From NCBI RefSeq assembly GCF_021442385.1, contig NZ_MUZA01000014.1, forward strand, positions 60,563 to 124,562: a stretch of DNA of 64,000 bases, written 5' to 3'. The first letter of the stretch is position 1. Each line of letters starts with the position of its first letter. Both the position numbers and the translations under genes were made by a program. The notes beneath the pieces were generated by a model, which searched no databases, was not told the DNA's origin, and was given only the letters and a program-made list of their open reading frames with translations. The DNA comes from Micromonospora sp. MH99 (GTDB taxonomy: Bacteria; Actinomycetota; Actinomycetes; Mycobacteriales; Micromonosporaceae). Shown in pieces: positions 1-10,172 of the stretch.

Positions 1-2245
1 GCGGTGACGTAGCGGCCGTTGACGACGGCCTTGAAGCTCACCGTGCCGTCGCTGTTGCGGGTCATGGTGAATCGCTCCCAGGCGCCGACCGTGGGCCGGT
101 TCGCGATCAGGGGTTTGGTGCCGGCACTCTCGGCGGTGACAAAGCGGTTGTTGGCGCGGGCGAAGAGGCCGACCTGGCCGGCGCCGAGGTCGACCACGTC
201 GAACCGCTCCCACGCGCCGGCGGTCGGCCGGTTCGCGATCAGCGGCTTCGCACCTGCGCTCTCGGCCACGACGTAGCGGCCGTTGACGCTGGCCTTCAGA
301 GACCTGTTCGCGTCCGCGACCGGCACCTGGTGGAACTTCTCCCAGGGGCCGATGGCGGGTCGGTTGGCCGACAGGGCGACGGCTCCGCCGGGCTCGGCGG
401 CGACGTACAGTCCGTTACTCGCCTTGAGGCTGACGGTGCCGTCGCTGTTTCGGACGACCGTGAATTTTTCCACGGTGGTGACCAGCTGGCTGGTGGCGTT
501 CAGCGTTCCCGGGTCGGATGGGGTCTGGGTGACGTAGAGGCCGCTGGCCCGGGACAGGAGGGCGACCTGGCCGTTGCCGGCGTCCGCCAGGTCGTACTGC
601 GCGGTGGCCGTCAACCCGACCTGGTTGGGCAGGAGGTTCGGCGCGGTGGTGCCGACGTAGCGGAGGTTGGACAGGGCGAGCAGGCCCACGGTCGCCGTCC
701 GCCGCAGCATGCTCACCTTCTTGGTGCTGCTGCCCGACAGGCCGTCGGTGCCGCTGGCGCTGACGGTGACGTCGTAGGTGCCCGGCTTGGCGTACTTGTG
801 TGTGATGCGCGGGCTCGCCTGGCTGACGGAGGTGCCGTCGCCGAATGTGAACTCGTATCGATCGATCGGGACGAAGCCCGGCTGGGAGGTGGAGGCGTCC
901 AGGCTGACCGTGCTCGTGCCGAGGTCCAGGGTCGCCTCGAAGGACGACACCGGGTGCTTGGCCGGCTCCGTCGCGCCACGGTCGGCGTACGTGATTGGGC
1001 CGGCGCCGGTGTTCGGCACGGCCGGGTCGTCGCGACGTGACAGGCCCGCGGTGTCGACTTCCTGGTAGCCGGGTGCCGCTGAGTTCGCCGAGTCGACGTT
1101 GTCCCGATCTCCCGTCGTTTCCCGGTCGTGTGCGGCCTGCCCGGAAACGGTGCGGAACTGGGTGAGCCCCATCCGGGTGCCGTTCCAGGAGTAGCTGGAC
1201 GCGGACGCGGACCAGTGCCAGACGTTGTTGTAATCGATCACCGTGCCGCTCGGCGCCTCGTCGTAGACCCGACCTCGACTCCTGCGGGGTCCTGTCGATC
1301 GCAGTAGACCTGGGAGAAGGCGCCGTTGTTGCGGAGCACATTGTTCTGGATCGAGACGCGGGAGGAGGCCCCGTCGATCCGGATGCCGCCGAGGCAGCGA
1401 TCCTGGATGTCGTTGTTCGCGATGGCCGTGCCCGTGGCTCCGCGGTTGTGGACGCCGTAACCGATCCCGCCCATGATTCGGTTGTTGGCCACCACCGTGT
1501 CGGCGGCGCCAGGGCCCACCACGATGGCGGGGCCGGAGAAGCCGGCGACATCGCTGCCGAGGATGGTGTTGCGTGGCCCGTCGATGCGGATGCCCACGCT
1601 CCCATCGGTGGCGGCGTGGCTCTCCGTGGTGGATACCGTGACGTCGTCGACGACCACCCCGCTGGTGGCAGCATCCATGGTCAGCCCAGCGGGAAGTGCC
1701 GCTCCGGTGGCGATGACCTCTTCCAGCAGCGCTCCCGTCACATCGACGAGTCGGATGGCGGGCACCGTCGCGACGTCTGCCATCGTGAACCTGCCGCCCG
1801 CGACCAGGATGTTCGAGGCGTTGCGTAGGTCCAGGGCGGGCACGTCGGCCGCCCCGCTGACGTTGAGCCCCTCGATGTAGATGTCGTGTTGACCGTTGAC
1901 GACCAGGCCCGCGGTCGGCCCGAGAAGCGTGACCCGCCCTCCAGAAGGCCTGGCGATGAAGGCGATCGACGCCTCCGGCGTGCCGCTGCGGGTGAAGGTG
2001 ACCCGCTCGGCGTAGAGGCCGCCGTCGACGTAGACCGTCGAGCCGGCGGTCACCACGGCAGCGGCGGCACCGATCGTGCAGAACGGAGCTGCTTCGGATC
2101 CGGGCCCCTGGTCGGAGCAGTTGGCGGCAGCCTTCTTGACGTAGAGAACCGTTGGTTCGACCGCCTGGGCGGGTCCGCCCGTCGCCAACAGGGTGCCGCC
2201 GGTCACCGCGGTGACGGTGAGACCGGCGAGGAGATTCTTGCGCAT
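1..2245 (-). pseudogene. Secreted right-handed beta-helix / PKD / fascin-like protein, frameshifted, 3' end outside window
   Basis: The start is ATG 2245 (MRKNLLAGL), chosen because it opens a signal peptide ending near GGPAQA; an upstream in-frame ATG at 2308 adds only a proline-rich leader. The first ~330 residues form a parallel beta-helix with many Asn-rich turns. At 1268-1270 the frame breaks: the first frame stops at 1238, while the -1 frame continues with VYDEAPSGTVIDYN, a PKD-like domain (about 980-730) and beta-trefoil repeats of the type NGRYVVAESAG...ANRP...AWERF, as in fascin-like carbohydrate-binding domains. One extra base in the GGG run would restore a single long protein. It was probably an extracellular polysaccharide-binding or degrading protein. 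Either it is a pseudogene or the read has an indel error. The C-terminus lies beyond position 1. Confidence 0.75.
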
Positions 2246-2410
2246 GCGTGCCCTCTGTCGAGGTGGAGGATCCGGCGTCGCCGGAGTCGGAGGGAAATGA
2301 TGATCCACTACCGGTGGGTAGCGCGCGGTCCCCGGGCGACAAAACGGCCAGGAGGTCCCACCGGCACCCGTGGTGGCCTCCTGGCCGGCCGGATCGCCGG
2401 GTAGGAGAGA

Positions 2411-3844
2411 ATGAGGTACGTGACGACGATCCCGAACGTGCTCGCCAACCGGTACGCCTCGCCCGAACTGGTCGCCCTCTGGTCACCGGAGGAGAAGGTC
2501 CGGATGGAGCGGCGGCTCTGGCTCGCCGTGCTCCGTGCACAGCGCGACCTCGGGGTGCCCGTGCCGGACGGCGTGGTCGAGGCGTACGAGCGGGTGCTCG
2601 ACCAGGTCGACCTCGCCTCGATCGCGGAGCGGGAGCGGGTCACCCGGCACGACGTGAAGGCCCGCATCGAGGAGTTCAGCGCGCTCGCCGGGCACGAGCA
2701 CGTGCACAAGGGGATGACCTCCCGCGACCTCACCGAGAACGTCGAGCAGCTTCAGGTGCGCGCCTCGCTGGAGCTGATCCGGGACCGGGTGGTGGCCACC
2801 CTCGCCCGGCTGGCCTGGCTCGCGTACGAGCACTCCGAGCTGGTGATGACCGGCCGTTCGCACAACGTGGCGGCGCAGGCCACCACGTTGGGCAAGCGCT
2901 TCGCGTCGGCGGCGGAGGAGCTGCTGATCGCGTACGAGCGGCTGGAGGAGCTGATCGCCCGCTACCCGCTGCGCGGGATCAAGGGCCCGGTCGGCACGGC
3001 CGCCGACCAGCTCGACCTCTTCGACGGCGACGCCGACAAGGTGGCCGAGCTGGAGCGGCGCGTCGCCGAGCACCTGGGCTTCGCGCGGGTGCTGGACAGC
3101 GTCGGGCAGGTCTACCCGCGCTCGTTGGACTTCGACGTGCTGTCGGCGCTGGCGCAGACCGCCGCCGCGCCGTCGTCGCTGGCGACCACGATCCGGCTGA
3201 TGGTCGGTCAGGAGTTGGTGACCGAGGGCTTCAAGCCGGGTCAGGTCGGCTCCAGCGCGATGCCGCACAAGATGAACACCCGTTCGTCGGAGCGGGTGAA
3301 CGGCTTCGCGGTGATCATCCGGGGTTACCTGTCGATGGTCGGCGAGCTGGCGGGTGACCAGTGGAACGAGGGGGACGTGTCCTGCTCGGTGGTCCGCCGG
3401 GTGGCCCTGCCGGACGCGTTCTTCGCCGCCGACGGGCTGTTCCAGACCTTCCTGACGGTGCTCGACGAGTTCGGGGCGTACCCGGCGGTGATCAACCGGG
3501 AGTTGGAGCGGTTCCTGCCGTTCCTGGCGACCACCAAGATCCTGGTGGCGGCGGTGCGGCGCGGTGTCGGCCGGGAGGTCGCGCACGAGGTGATCAAGGA
3601 GCACTCGGTAGCCGTGGCGCTGGCCATGCGCGAGAAGGGTGCCCCGGAGAACGACCTGTTCGACCGCCTGGCCGCCGACGGCCGCCTGGGCCTGTCCCGA
3701 GCCGACATCGACACCCTGGTGGCCGACCGCACCGCCTTCGTCGGAGCGGCACGATCCCAGGTGGAATCGATAACCCGCCGCATCACCAAGGTCGTGGAAA
3801 CCCACCCGAACGCGGCAACCTACACCCCACCCCCCATCCTGTAG
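2411..3844 (+). CDS. purB: Adenylosuccinate lyase
   Basis: The product is 477 aa, the usual length for bacterial PurB. It cleaves SAICAR to AICAR and adenylosuccinate to AMP, so it acts twice in purine synthesis. The fumarase/aspartase-superfamily signature GSSAMPHKMN is at residues 280-289, and the N-terminal substrate region (NVLANRYAS, later TSRDLTEN) matches the family. Two starts are possible: ATG 2411 after AGGAGA, or GTG 2420 (VTTIPNVLANRY), which fits the usual family N-terminus and has TGAGG upstream. It stands alone, on the same strand as the purSQL genes that follow 1.7 kb downstream. Confidence 0.97.
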   Translation: MRYVTTIPNVLANRYASPELVALWSPEEKVRMERRLWLAVLRAQRDLGVPVPDGVVEAYERVLDQVDLASIAERERVTRHDVKARIEEFSALAGHEHVHKGMTSRDLTENVEQLQVRASLELIRDRVVATLARLAWLAYEHSELVMTGRSHNVAAQATTLGKRFASAAEELLIAYERLEELIARYPLRGIKGPVGTAADQLDLFDGDADKVAELERRVAEHLGFARVLDSVGQVYPRSLDFDVLSALAQTAAAPSSLATTIRLMVGQELVTEGFKPGQVGSSAMPHKMNTRSSERVNGFAVIIRGYLSMVGELAGDQWNEGDVSCSVVRRVALPDAFFAADGLFQTFLTVLDEFGAYPAVINRELERFLPFLATTKILVAAVRRGVGREVAHEVIKEHSVAVALAMREKGAPENDLFDRLAADGRLGLSRADIDTLVADRTAFVGAARSQVESITRRITKVVETHPNAATYTPPPIL

Positions 3845-3862
3845 TAGCCACGCCTTCCCTTG

Positions 3863-3919
3863 TTGATCAAGTGGTTTGCGTCATCTTTGATCTCCTGAAT
3901 GACGCAAACCTCTTGATCA
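3863..3919. repeat. Long intergenic palindrome (TTGATCAA type)
   Basis: The arms TTGATCAAGTGGTTTGCGTC (continuing to 3884) and its near-exact complement at 3899-3919 flank a 14-base loop. The 12 bases nearest the loop pair perfectly. It lies between the convergent ends of purB and the YbjQ-family gene and can act as a terminator, but there is no T-run. The GATCAA ends are shared with the elements at 10062 and 29328, which suggests a dispersed REP-like family. Confidence 0.75.
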
Positions 3920-3946
3920 CCGGGAAAGGGCGGGGGCGGGCTGGGG

Positions 3947-4405
3947 TTACTCGCCCGTTGGGGTTTCTGCGGCTGTTCTCAGGTTGGGGGCGCTCGCCGG
4001 TTCGGCGATGCCGCCGAGGGATTCCGCGAAGGCCGGGTCGGTGGCGGTCTCCGCGGCCACCGCCGGCTGGTCGGCCGGCATGACCGGGGACATCGTGGGT
4101 ACGGCGATGACCGCCGTGCCGTACGCGCAGATCTCCATCCACATCTCACCGCAGTCCCGGCTGTCGAAGCGCATGCCGATCACCGCGTTCGCGCCGAGGC
4201 GCAGGGCCTCCTCGCCGAGGCGGGTCACCGAGTCGGTGCGCCACCGGGTCAGGTTGTCCGGTGCCATCGGGTCGTACGCGCCACCGCGCAGGTTCTTGAC
4301 ACCCTCGCGGTACGGGTTGCGCGTCCTGGCCATCGATGACACCACCTCACCGAGAATCTGGCGGATCTCGTAGCCGGGCAGTTGCTCTGTCGTCACGACC
4401 AGCAC
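3947..4405 (-). CDS. YbjQ/UPF0145 family protein (heavy-metal-binding fold) with C-terminal extension
   Basis: The 152-aa product starts at GTG 4405 (VLVVTTEQLPGYEIRQILG); GTG 4396 is an alternative. The first ~105 residues match the YbjQ family (PF01906): an opening TTE.LPG motif, a central NPYREGVKNLRGGAYD segment, LGANAVIGMRFD, and a final strand containing YGTAVIAV. Members are small pentameric proteins of unproven function. The last ~40 residues are Ala/Pro/Glu-rich and not part of the fold. A longer open frame upstream is antisense to the neighbouring protease and is not credible as coding. Confidence 0.8.
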   Translation of the reverse strand: MLVVTTEQLPGYEIRQILGEVVSSMARTRNPYREGVKNLRGGAYDPMAPDNLTRWRTDSVTRLGEEALRLGANAVIGMRFDSRDCGEMWMEICAYGTAVIAVPTMSPVMPADQPAVAAETATDPAFAESLGGIAEPASAPNLRTAAETPTGE

Positions 4406-4480
4406 GGTTCCGATGCTGTCAGGAGTTGCGCGACCCGATCGTGTGCCGTGTTCACCTGATCGGATGCTGCAAAACGACGC

Positions 4481-4517
4481 GGCGCGGACGGTCGGCACGC
4501 CGCCGACCATCCGCGCC
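4481..4517. terminator. Hairpin downstream of the serine protease gene
   Basis: The 16-base arms GGCGCGGACGGTCGGC and GCCGACCATCCGCGCC pair with one mismatch around a 5-base loop. The hairpin lies just after the stop of the minus-strand protease gene at 4534. There is no T-run, as is common in actinomycetes. Confidence 0.6.
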
Positions 4518-4533
4518 GACCGGGCGCTAACTG

Positions 4534-5217
4534 TCAGACACCGGCCACCGAGGTGATCCAGGCCCGGTTGTACGCGACACTGCCGTAGTTCTGGATGCTC
4601 GACCCGTCGGCGGTGGAGGCCACGCCGACCTGCTGGCCGTTGTAGAACTGCGGCCCGCCCGAGTCGCCCCGCCAGGCGTTGCCGTTGATCCGGGTGCTGC
4701 GGATCGCCTGCCCGCCGTACGCGTCGGTGGCGCTGTTGCTGGTCACCCGGACGGTGGCGGTCTTGAGCTGGGCGGAGGCGTCGCACCCGCTGTAGCAGGT
4801 CATGCCCCACCCGTAGATCGAGTTGGTCGAGTTGATCGGCGGGTTGCTGCTGGCCAGGGACACCGCCGAGGTGCTGACGGTGCTGGACAGCCGCATGAGG
4901 GCCAGGTCGTTACGGGTGTACGTGGCGCTGACGGTGCGGGTGACCCCGCCCGAGGCGCGGTAGACGCTGCCGACCCGGACCGACATCGTGCCGTTGATGC
5001 AGTGGCGGGCGGTGAGCACCCACTGCGCGGCGATCACACTGCCCGAGCAGGTGAACGAGCCGTTGCTCAGCACGGCGGCGGCCCAGGGGGCGGACGACAC
5101 GGTGCCGCCGCCGATGATGGGTTGGGGGCCGGCCGGGGCGGCGGACGCGCCGGACGCGGCGGCGAGGGCGCCGACCAGCGCGGTGCTGATCAGGGCGAGC
5201 AGGGGACGAACGCGCAT
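4534..5217 (-). CDS. Secreted trypsin-like serine protease (S1 family)
   Basis: The product is 227 aa. Residues 1-26 are a Sec signal peptide ending in ASGASA, followed by a very short pro-segment and a mature N-terminus near IIGGGTV (residue 34). The full catalytic triad is visible: His72 in TARHC, Asp104 in NDLAL and Ser186 in GDSGGP. Cysteine pairs 57/73 and 141/145 suit disulfides. With almost no propeptide it resembles the small trypsin-like proteases of actinomycetes rather than the alpha-lytic type. It probably hydrolyses extracellular protein. A promoter with consensus-like boxes lies at 5317-5345. Confidence 0.93.
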   Translation of the reverse strand: MRVRPLLALISTALVGALAAASGASAAPAGPQPIIGGGTVSSAPWAAAVLSNGSFTCSGSVIAAQWVLTARHCINGTMSVRVGSVYRASGGVTRTVSATYTRNDLALMRLSSTVSTSAVSLASSNPPINSTNSIYGWGMTCYSGCDASAQLKTATVRVTSNSATDAYGGQAIRSTRINGNAWRGDSGGPQFYNGQQVGVASTADGSSIQNYGSVAYNRAWITSVAGV

Positions 5218-5316
5218 CGGTGGACTCCTTGGAGGGGCTGGGGCCCGGGGTCGCCGGGTGCCCGGTGGCGACAGCGGGAGGTCCCCGCCGCCGCTGGCAT
5301 CGAGCCATGTCGATGT

Positions 5317-5345
5317 ACTCTAGGGCCGACGAGCATCGTTTTCAA
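5317..5345 (-). promoter_or_regulatory. Candidate sigma70-type promoter for the serine protease
   Basis: Read on the minus strand: TTGAAA (5345-5340), a 17-base spacer, then TAGAGT (5322-5317). This gives a leader of roughly 90 nt before ATG 5217. The rest of 5218-5573 holds this promoter, the start region of purS and no convincing gene. Confidence 0.5.
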
Positions 5346-5573
5346 GAAGCTCATCGAGATCAACCAATGTAACGATTCGGCTACCCAGCGCGCCGTATAT
5401 GCCCTGCTGGGGCCGCCTGTCCCGCCCTGCCGGCCGCCCCCGCCGCCGGTTATGTGGATCACTGCCTGAACTGCGCCCGGCCGGTGCGTCCGCGGCGGTA
5501 TCTGCCAGGTACGCTGGCTGCGCTCGCCCGTTGTGGGTCGGCACCCAACTGCGTACACAGTCAGGAGTGCCCA

Positions 5574-5837
5574 GTGCCTCGCGTCGTCGTCGACGTCATG
5601 CTCAAGCCCGAGATCCTCGATCCGCAGGGCCAGGCCGTCGCAAACGCGCTGCCCCGGCTCGGCGTCAGCGACGTCGCCTCAGTGCGGATCGGCCGGCGTA
5701 TCGAGATCGACTTCACCGGTGAACCGGACCTGGACCGGGCCCGGGAGATTGCCGACAAGCTGCTCGCCAACCCGGTCATCGAGGACTTCACCGTCCGCCT
5801 GGTCGAGACCGACGAGACCGCGGACGCCCGCTCGTGA
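5574..5837 (+). CDS. purS: Phosphoribosylformylglycinamidine synthase subunit PurS
   Basis: This is an 87-aa small subunit that bridges PurQ and PurL so that ammonia from glutamine reaches FGAM synthase. The family pattern is seen: [18 protein letters not shown] at the N-terminus and a C-terminal strand containing EDFTVRLVE. Start GTG 5574 has AGGAG 6 bases upstream. A longer frame back to 5454 lacks homology. Its stop overlaps the purQ start by 4 bases (GTGA), so the two are translationally coupled. Confidence 0.95.
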   Translation: MPRVVVDVMLKPEILDPQGQAVANALPRLGVSDVASVRIGRRIEIDFTGEPDLDRAREIADKLLANPVIEDFTVRLVETDETADARS

Positions 5838-6517
5838 CCGCCCGGGTCGGTGTGGTCACCTTCCCCGGCTCGCTCGACGACGGGGATGCGGCCCGCGCCG
5901 TCCGGATCGCCGGCGCCGAGCCGGTCCGGCTCTGGCACGGTGACCCGGATCTGCACGGCGTGGACGCGGTGGTGCTGCCCGGCGGCTTCTCCTACGGTGA
6001 CTACCTGCGCTGCGGAGCCATCGCCCGGTTCGCCCCGGTGATGGAGACGCTCGTGGACGCCGCCCGGGGTGGCCTGCCGGTGCTCGGCATCTGCAACGGC
6101 TTCCAGATCCTCTGCGAGGCGCACCTGCTGCCCGGCGCGCTCACCCGCAACCAGCACCTGCACTTCCGTAACCGGGACCAGGTCCTGCGCGTCGAGTCGG
6201 CCGGCACGGCGTGGACCAACGCGTTCCAGCCCGGCCAGGAGATCCTCATCCCGGTCAAGAACGGCGAGGGCTGCTACGTCGCCGACACCGCGACGCTGGA
6301 CCAGCTCGAAGCCGAGGGGCGGGTCGTCGCGCGCTACGTCGGCGGCAACCCCAACGGGTCGCTGCGCGACATCGCGGCCATCACGAACTCCGCCGGCAAC
6401 GTCGTCGGCATCATGCCGCACCCCGAGCACGCGGTGGAGGCGCTCACCGGCCCCTCGCTGGACGGCCTGGGCTTCTTCACCTCGGCCCTCAAGCACCTGG
6501 TGGGGGCGCCCGCGTGA
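5834..6517 (+). CDS. purQ: Phosphoribosylformylglycinamidine synthase subunit PurQ (glutamine amidotransferase)
   Basis: This 227-aa class I glutaminase supplies ammonia to PurL. Nucleophile Cys87 lies in LGICNGFQ and the His196/Glu198 pair in [22 protein letters not shown] at the N-terminus is typical. The start is GTG 5834, overlapping purS by 4 bases. The 46-base gap to purL carries the purL ribosome-binding site. Confidence 0.96.
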   Translation: MTARVGVVTFPGSLDDGDAARAVRIAGAEPVRLWHGDPDLHGVDAVVLPGGFSYGDYLRCGAIARFAPVMETLVDAARGGLPVLGICNGFQILCEAHLLPGALTRNQHLHFRNRDQVLRVESAGTAWTNAFQPGQEILIPVKNGEGCYVADTATLDQLEAEGRVVARYVGGNPNGSLRDIAAITNSAGNVVGIMPHPEHAVEALTGPSLDGLGFFTSALKHLVGAPA

Positions 6518-6563
6518 ACGCGAGCAGTCGGTCAGGCGGGCACGAGCGCAGCGAGGAGAGGTC

Positions 6564-9218
6564 ATGACCACCCATCCGGACCCGGTACGGGACACTCCGG
6601 AGGCGTACTCCGCCCCGGCGCAGCCGACCGAGCCGCTGGCGCAGCCCGCCGCCCCGTCCCAGCCGGCGACCGCCGACTGGACCGACGGCGTGGACACCGT
6701 GCCGCGCGCCGGTGGTACGCCGGGCGAGCTGCAGCCGTACACCGAGCTGGGTCTGCGCGACGACGAGTACGACCGGATCCGGCAGATCCTCGGCCGTCGA
6801 CCCACCCAGTCCGAGCTGGCGATGTACTCGATCATGTGGAGCGAGCACTGCTCCTACAAGTCGAGCAAGGTGCACCTGCGTCAGTTCGGTGAGAAGGCCC
6901 CGCACAGCGACCGGATGCTCGCCGGCATCGGCGAGAACGCCGGTGTGGTGCAGGTCTCCGACGAGCTGGCGGTGACCTTCAAGGTCGAGTCGCACAACCA
7001 CCCGAGCTTCGTCGAGCCGTACCAGGGCGCGGCGACAGGCGTCGGCGGCATCGTCCGGGACATCCTCGCCATGGGCGCCCGCCCGATCGCCGTGATGGAC
7101 CCGCTGCGCTTCGGCGCGGCGGACCACCCGGACACCGCCCGGGTGCTCACCGGCGTGGTCGCCGGCGTGGGCGGCTACGGCAACTGCCTCGGCCTGCCCA
7201 ACATCGGCGGCGAGCTGGTCTTCGACCCGTCCTACCAGGGCAACCCGCTGCTCAACGCACTCTGCCTGGGCGTGCTGCCGGTCAGCCGGCTGCAGAACAA
7301 GGCCGCCGCCGGCCCCGGCAACGTCGTGGTGCTGATGGGCGCCAAGACCGGCCGGGACGGCATCGGCGGCGTGTCGGTGCTGGCCAGCGCCACCTTCGAC
7401 GAGGGCAGCGAGGCCCGTCGCCCGGCCGTGCAGGTCGGCGACCCGTTCACCGAGAAGCTGCTGATCGAGGCGTGCCTCGAGCTGTACGACGGCCAGCTGG
7501 TCGTCGGCATCCAGGACCTCGGCGGCGCCGGCCTGACCTGCGCGCTCACCGAGACCGCAGCGGCGGCCGGCACCGGCATGCGGGTCTGGCTGGAGCGGGT
7601 GCCGCTGCGCGAGCCCTCGATGGACCCGCACGAGATCCTGGCCAGCGAGTCGCAGGAGCGGATGCTGCTGGTCGTCGAGCCGGAAAAGCTCGAAGCGGTG
7701 CTCAAGACCTGCGAGAAGTGGGGCGTGCTCGGCACCGCGATCGGTGAGGTCACCGCGCCCGAGCCGGACGGCCGCCCCGGCCGACTGCTGATCACCTGGC
7801 GGGACCACCTGGTCGTCGACGTGCCGCCGGGTTCACTTGTCGACGACGGCCCGGTCTACGCCCGGCCGATGCGGGAGCCGGCCGACCTGATCCTGCTCCA
7901 GGCCGACCGCGCCGAGACGCTGCCCCGCCCGGCCGACCCGGAGGCGCTGCGCGAGACCGTGCTGCGCATGATCGCGTCGCCGAACCTGGCCGACAAGACC
8001 TGGGTCACCGAGCAGTACGACCGCTACGTGCTGGGCAACACGGTGCTCGCGCAGCCGGAGGACGGCGGCGTGATCCGGATCGACGAGCGGACCGGGCTCG
8101 GTGTGGCGCTGTCGGTGGACGGCAACGGCCGGTACGCCCGGCTCGACCCGTACAACGGCACCAAGCTGGCCCTGGCCGAGGCGTACCGGAACGTGGCGGT
8201 GACCGGCGCGAAGCCGATCGCCGTCACCGACTGCCTCAACTTCGGCTCTCCGGAGGACCCGGGCGTGATGTGGCAGTTCGCCGAGGCCGTGCGCGGCCTC
8301 GCGGACGGCTGCCTGGAGCTGGGCATCCCGGTCACCGGCGGCAACGTCAGCTTCTACAACCAGACCGGCGCGGCGGCCATCCACCCGACCCCGGTGGTCG
8401 GTGTGCTGGGTGTGCTGGACAACGTGGCGGACCGGGTGCCGATGGGCTTCGTCCCGCGTCCCGGCGGCGAGCACGACCAGCTCTACCTGCTCGGTGAGAC
8501 GAACGTCGAGCTGTCCGGCTCGGAGTGGGCCTGGGTGACGCACGAGCACCTCGGCGGCATCCCGCCGCAGGTCGACCTGCTCCGCGAGAAGGCGCTGGCC
8601 GAACTGCTGGCCGAGGCGGCCCGGGTGGGTCACCTCAGCTCGGCGCACGACCTGTCCGACGGCGGCCTCGCCCAGAGCCTGGTCGAGTCCTGCCTGCGCC
8701 GTGGCGTCGGCGCCCGGATCGCGGTGCCGGAGCAGTTCGCCGACGGTTCGATGCCGTTCGTGTACCTGTTCAGCGAGTCCGCCACGCGGGCGCTGGTGTC
8801 GGTGCCGCGGGGCCACGACAAGGCGTTCGCGGCGCTCTGCGCCGAGCGGGGGGTGCCGTTCGAGCTGATCGGCGTCACCGACCCGACCGGCGGCGCGCTG
8901 GAGGTGCACGGCCAGTTCCGGATCGGCCTGGACGAGCTGCGTGCCGCGCACACCGAGACGCTGCCGCGTCTCTTCGGCGGCGTCGCGGCCGTCGACGTGC
9001 CCGCGCCGGCCGCCGGCGTGGCGGGCGCGGTCGAGGCCGTGCCGCTGCCGGGTGCCCCGGCCGAGCCGGTGGACGCGTCGGAGGTGCTCTCCGAGCCGAT
9101 CGCCTCGGCCGGTCCGTCCCCGCAGACCGGAGCTGTCGACCCGGTCGGGTCGGAGCAGCCGGGCGAGTCGTCCGAGTCTGACCCCGGTGCCGCCGAGCCG
9201 TCGCCTGACGAGCGCTGA
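6564..9218 (+). CDS. purL: Phosphoribosylformylglycinamidine synthase subunit PurL
   Basis: The 884-aa product converts FGAR to FGAM with ATP and ammonia from PurQ. Family marks are [14 protein letters not shown], a VESHNHPS motif and GGGVS-type Gly loops. Start ATG 6564 is set by GAGGAGAGG just upstream; the frame stays open further back only as a shadow of purQ. It is longer than most small PurLs (~740 aa). About 50 Pro/Ala-rich residues precede the core, and about 80 Pro/Ala/Glu/Ser-rich residues (roughly 803-884) follow the usual end near ETLPRLFGG. Both additions look disordered. Confidence 0.96.
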   Translation: MTTHPDPVRDTPEAYSAPAQPTEPLAQPAAPSQPATADWTDGVDTVPRAGGTPGELQPYTELGLRDDEYDRIRQILGRRPTQSELAMYSIMWSEHCSYKSSKVHLRQFGEKAPHSDRMLAGIGENAGVVQVSDELAVTFKVESHNHPSFVEPYQGAATGVGGIVRDILAMGARPIAVMDPLRFGAADHPDTARVLTGVVAGVGGYGNCLGLPNIGGELVFDPSYQGNPLLNALCLGVLPVSRLQNKAAAGPGNVVVLMGAKTGRDGIGGVSVLASATFDEGSEARRPAVQVGDPFTEKLLIEACLELYDGQLVVGIQDLGGAGLTCALTETAAAAGTGMRVWLERVPLREPSMDPHEILASESQERMLLVVEPEKLEAVLKTCEKWGVLGTAIGEVTAPEPDGRPGRLLITWRDHLVVDVPPGSLVDDGPVYARPMREPADLILLQADRAETLPRPADPEALRETVLRMIASPNLADKTWVTEQYDRYVLGNTVLAQPEDGGVIRIDERTGLGVALSVDGNGRYARLDPYNGTKLALAEAYRNVAVTGAKPIAVTDCLNFGSPEDPGVMWQFAEAVRGLADGCLELGIPVTGGNVSFYNQTGAAAIHPTPVVGVLGVLDNVADRVPMGFVPRPGGEHDQLYLLGETNVELSGSEWAWVTHEHLGGIPPQVDLLREKALAELLAEAARVGHLSSAHDLSDGGLAQSLVESCLRRGVGARIAVPEQFADGSMPFVYLFSESATRALVSVPRGHDKAFAALCAERGVPFELIGVTDPTGGALEVHGQFRIGLDELRAAHTETLPRLFGGVAAVDVPAPAAGVAGAVEAVPLPGAPAEPVDASEVLSEPIASAGPSPQTGAVDPVGSEQPGESSESDPGAAEPSPDER

Positions 9219-9316
9219 GGCGTTGACCGCGGCCGTCTCGGCCAGCCCGGGCAGGCGCCCGTTTCGACTGGGGCCTGACCGGGGCGGCCGAGCTCGGTCG
9301 GGTCTGCGCGGCGCTG

Positions 9317-9976
9317 GTGGTGGTGGACGTCCTCTCGTTCACCACCGCCGTCGAGGTGGCGGTCGCCCGGGGCATGCGGGTGCACCCGTTCCCCTGGGGC
9401 GAGCAGGCCGCCGAGTACGCGGTGCGGGTGGGCGCGGTCGCGGCGGTGGGCCGTCGCCGGGTGACAGCCGACCATCCGTGGTCGCTCTCACCCGCCGCGC
9501 TGAGCACCGCGCCCGTCGTGGCCGACCTCGTGCTGCCCTCACCCAACGGCTCCGCGATCAGCGCGGCCGCGAGCGCCACCGGCCTGCCGGTCGTCGCGGC
9601 GTGCCTGCGTAACGCCCGCGCCGTCGGGCGTTGGCTGCGCCGCCAGGGGTACGGCACGACGGACGCCCCCATCGGCGTCGTCGCCTCGGGTGAGCGGTGG
9701 CCGGACGGGTCGCTACGACCGTCGGTCGAGGACCAGCTCGGCGCGGCGAGCGTGCTGGACGCCCTGTCCGGTGTGCCGGGTGGCCTCTCCGTGGAGGCGG
9801 CCATGGCGCTCGCCGCGCTGGCCAGCACTCCGGACGTGCCCGCCGCGGTGCGCGGCAGCGTGTCCGGTCGGGAGTTGACCGAGAGCGGCTTCGGCGCCGA
9901 CGTCGACGTCGCGGTCCGGGTGGGCGTGTCGGACGTCGTGCCGGTCCTTCGCCAGGGCGTGTTCTCCGCCGCCTGA
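9317..9976 (+). CDS. ComB-like 2-phosphosulfolactate phosphatase family protein, N-terminus apparently frameshifted
   Basis: The intact frame from GTG 9317 gives 219 aa matching the ComB family (PF04029): VVDVLSFTTAVEVAV, LPSPNGSAIS, CLRNA and SVEDQLGAASVLDAL. ComB dephosphorylates 2-phosphosulfolactate in coenzyme M synthesis; in actinomycetes the substrate is not established. The same frame reads upstream as ARFDWGLTGAAELGRVCA but has no ATG/GTG/TTG start. A sensible start, TTG 9223 (LTAAVSASPG) after CTGAGG, lies in another frame. One surplus base near 9253-9262 would explain both, so either the gene is broken or the read has an indel. It directly follows purL. Confidence 0.72.
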   Translation: MVVDVLSFTTAVEVAVARGMRVHPFPWGEQAAEYAVRVGAVAAVGRRRVTADHPWSLSPAALSTAPVVADLVLPSPNGSAISAAASATGLPVVAACLRNARAVGRWLRRQGYGTTDAPIGVVASGERWPDGSLRPSVEDQLGAASVLDALSGVPGGLSVEAAMALAALASTPDVPAAVRGSVSGRELTESGFGADVDVAVRVGVSDVVPVLRQGVFSAA

Positions 9977-10061
9977 CCGTCGCGGGTCGCCGGCCCGCTC
10001 GCGCCGCGTCCAGATCCGCGCCGTGCCGCGACCGCGCCTGTCCGTCCGTAGGATGCGGGCG

Positions 10062-10138
10062 TGATCAACTCGGTCGCCGGGAAGGCGGTGTGTCGGGGTA
10101 CGACGGTCCGCCCGCCTTCCGGGAAGGCGAGTTGATCA
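10062..10138. repeat. Long intergenic palindrome (TGATCAACTCG type)
   Basis: TGATCAACTCG at 10062-10072 is mirrored exactly by CGAGTTGATCA at 10128-10138. Inner arms (GGGAAGGCGG against CCGCCTTCC) extend the dyad. It lies between the convergent ComB-like and Gly/Tyr-rich genes. It shares its design, but not its inner sequence, with the elements at 3863 and 29328. Confidence 0.75.
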
Positions 10139-10172
10139 GCGCAGGACCGGGCGACCAGCGCCCGCAACGGAA

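Noticed and set aside
1238..1290. Programmed -1 ribosomal frameshift in the beta-helix gene
   Set aside because: The sequence at the junction (GTC GGG TCT) lacks an X XXY YYZ slippery site, and no stable downstream hairpin was noticed.
5190..5558. Minus-strand ORF of 122 codons in the protease-purS gap
   Set aside because: It is Pro/Arg/Gly-rich without homology and overlaps the protease promoter and leader.
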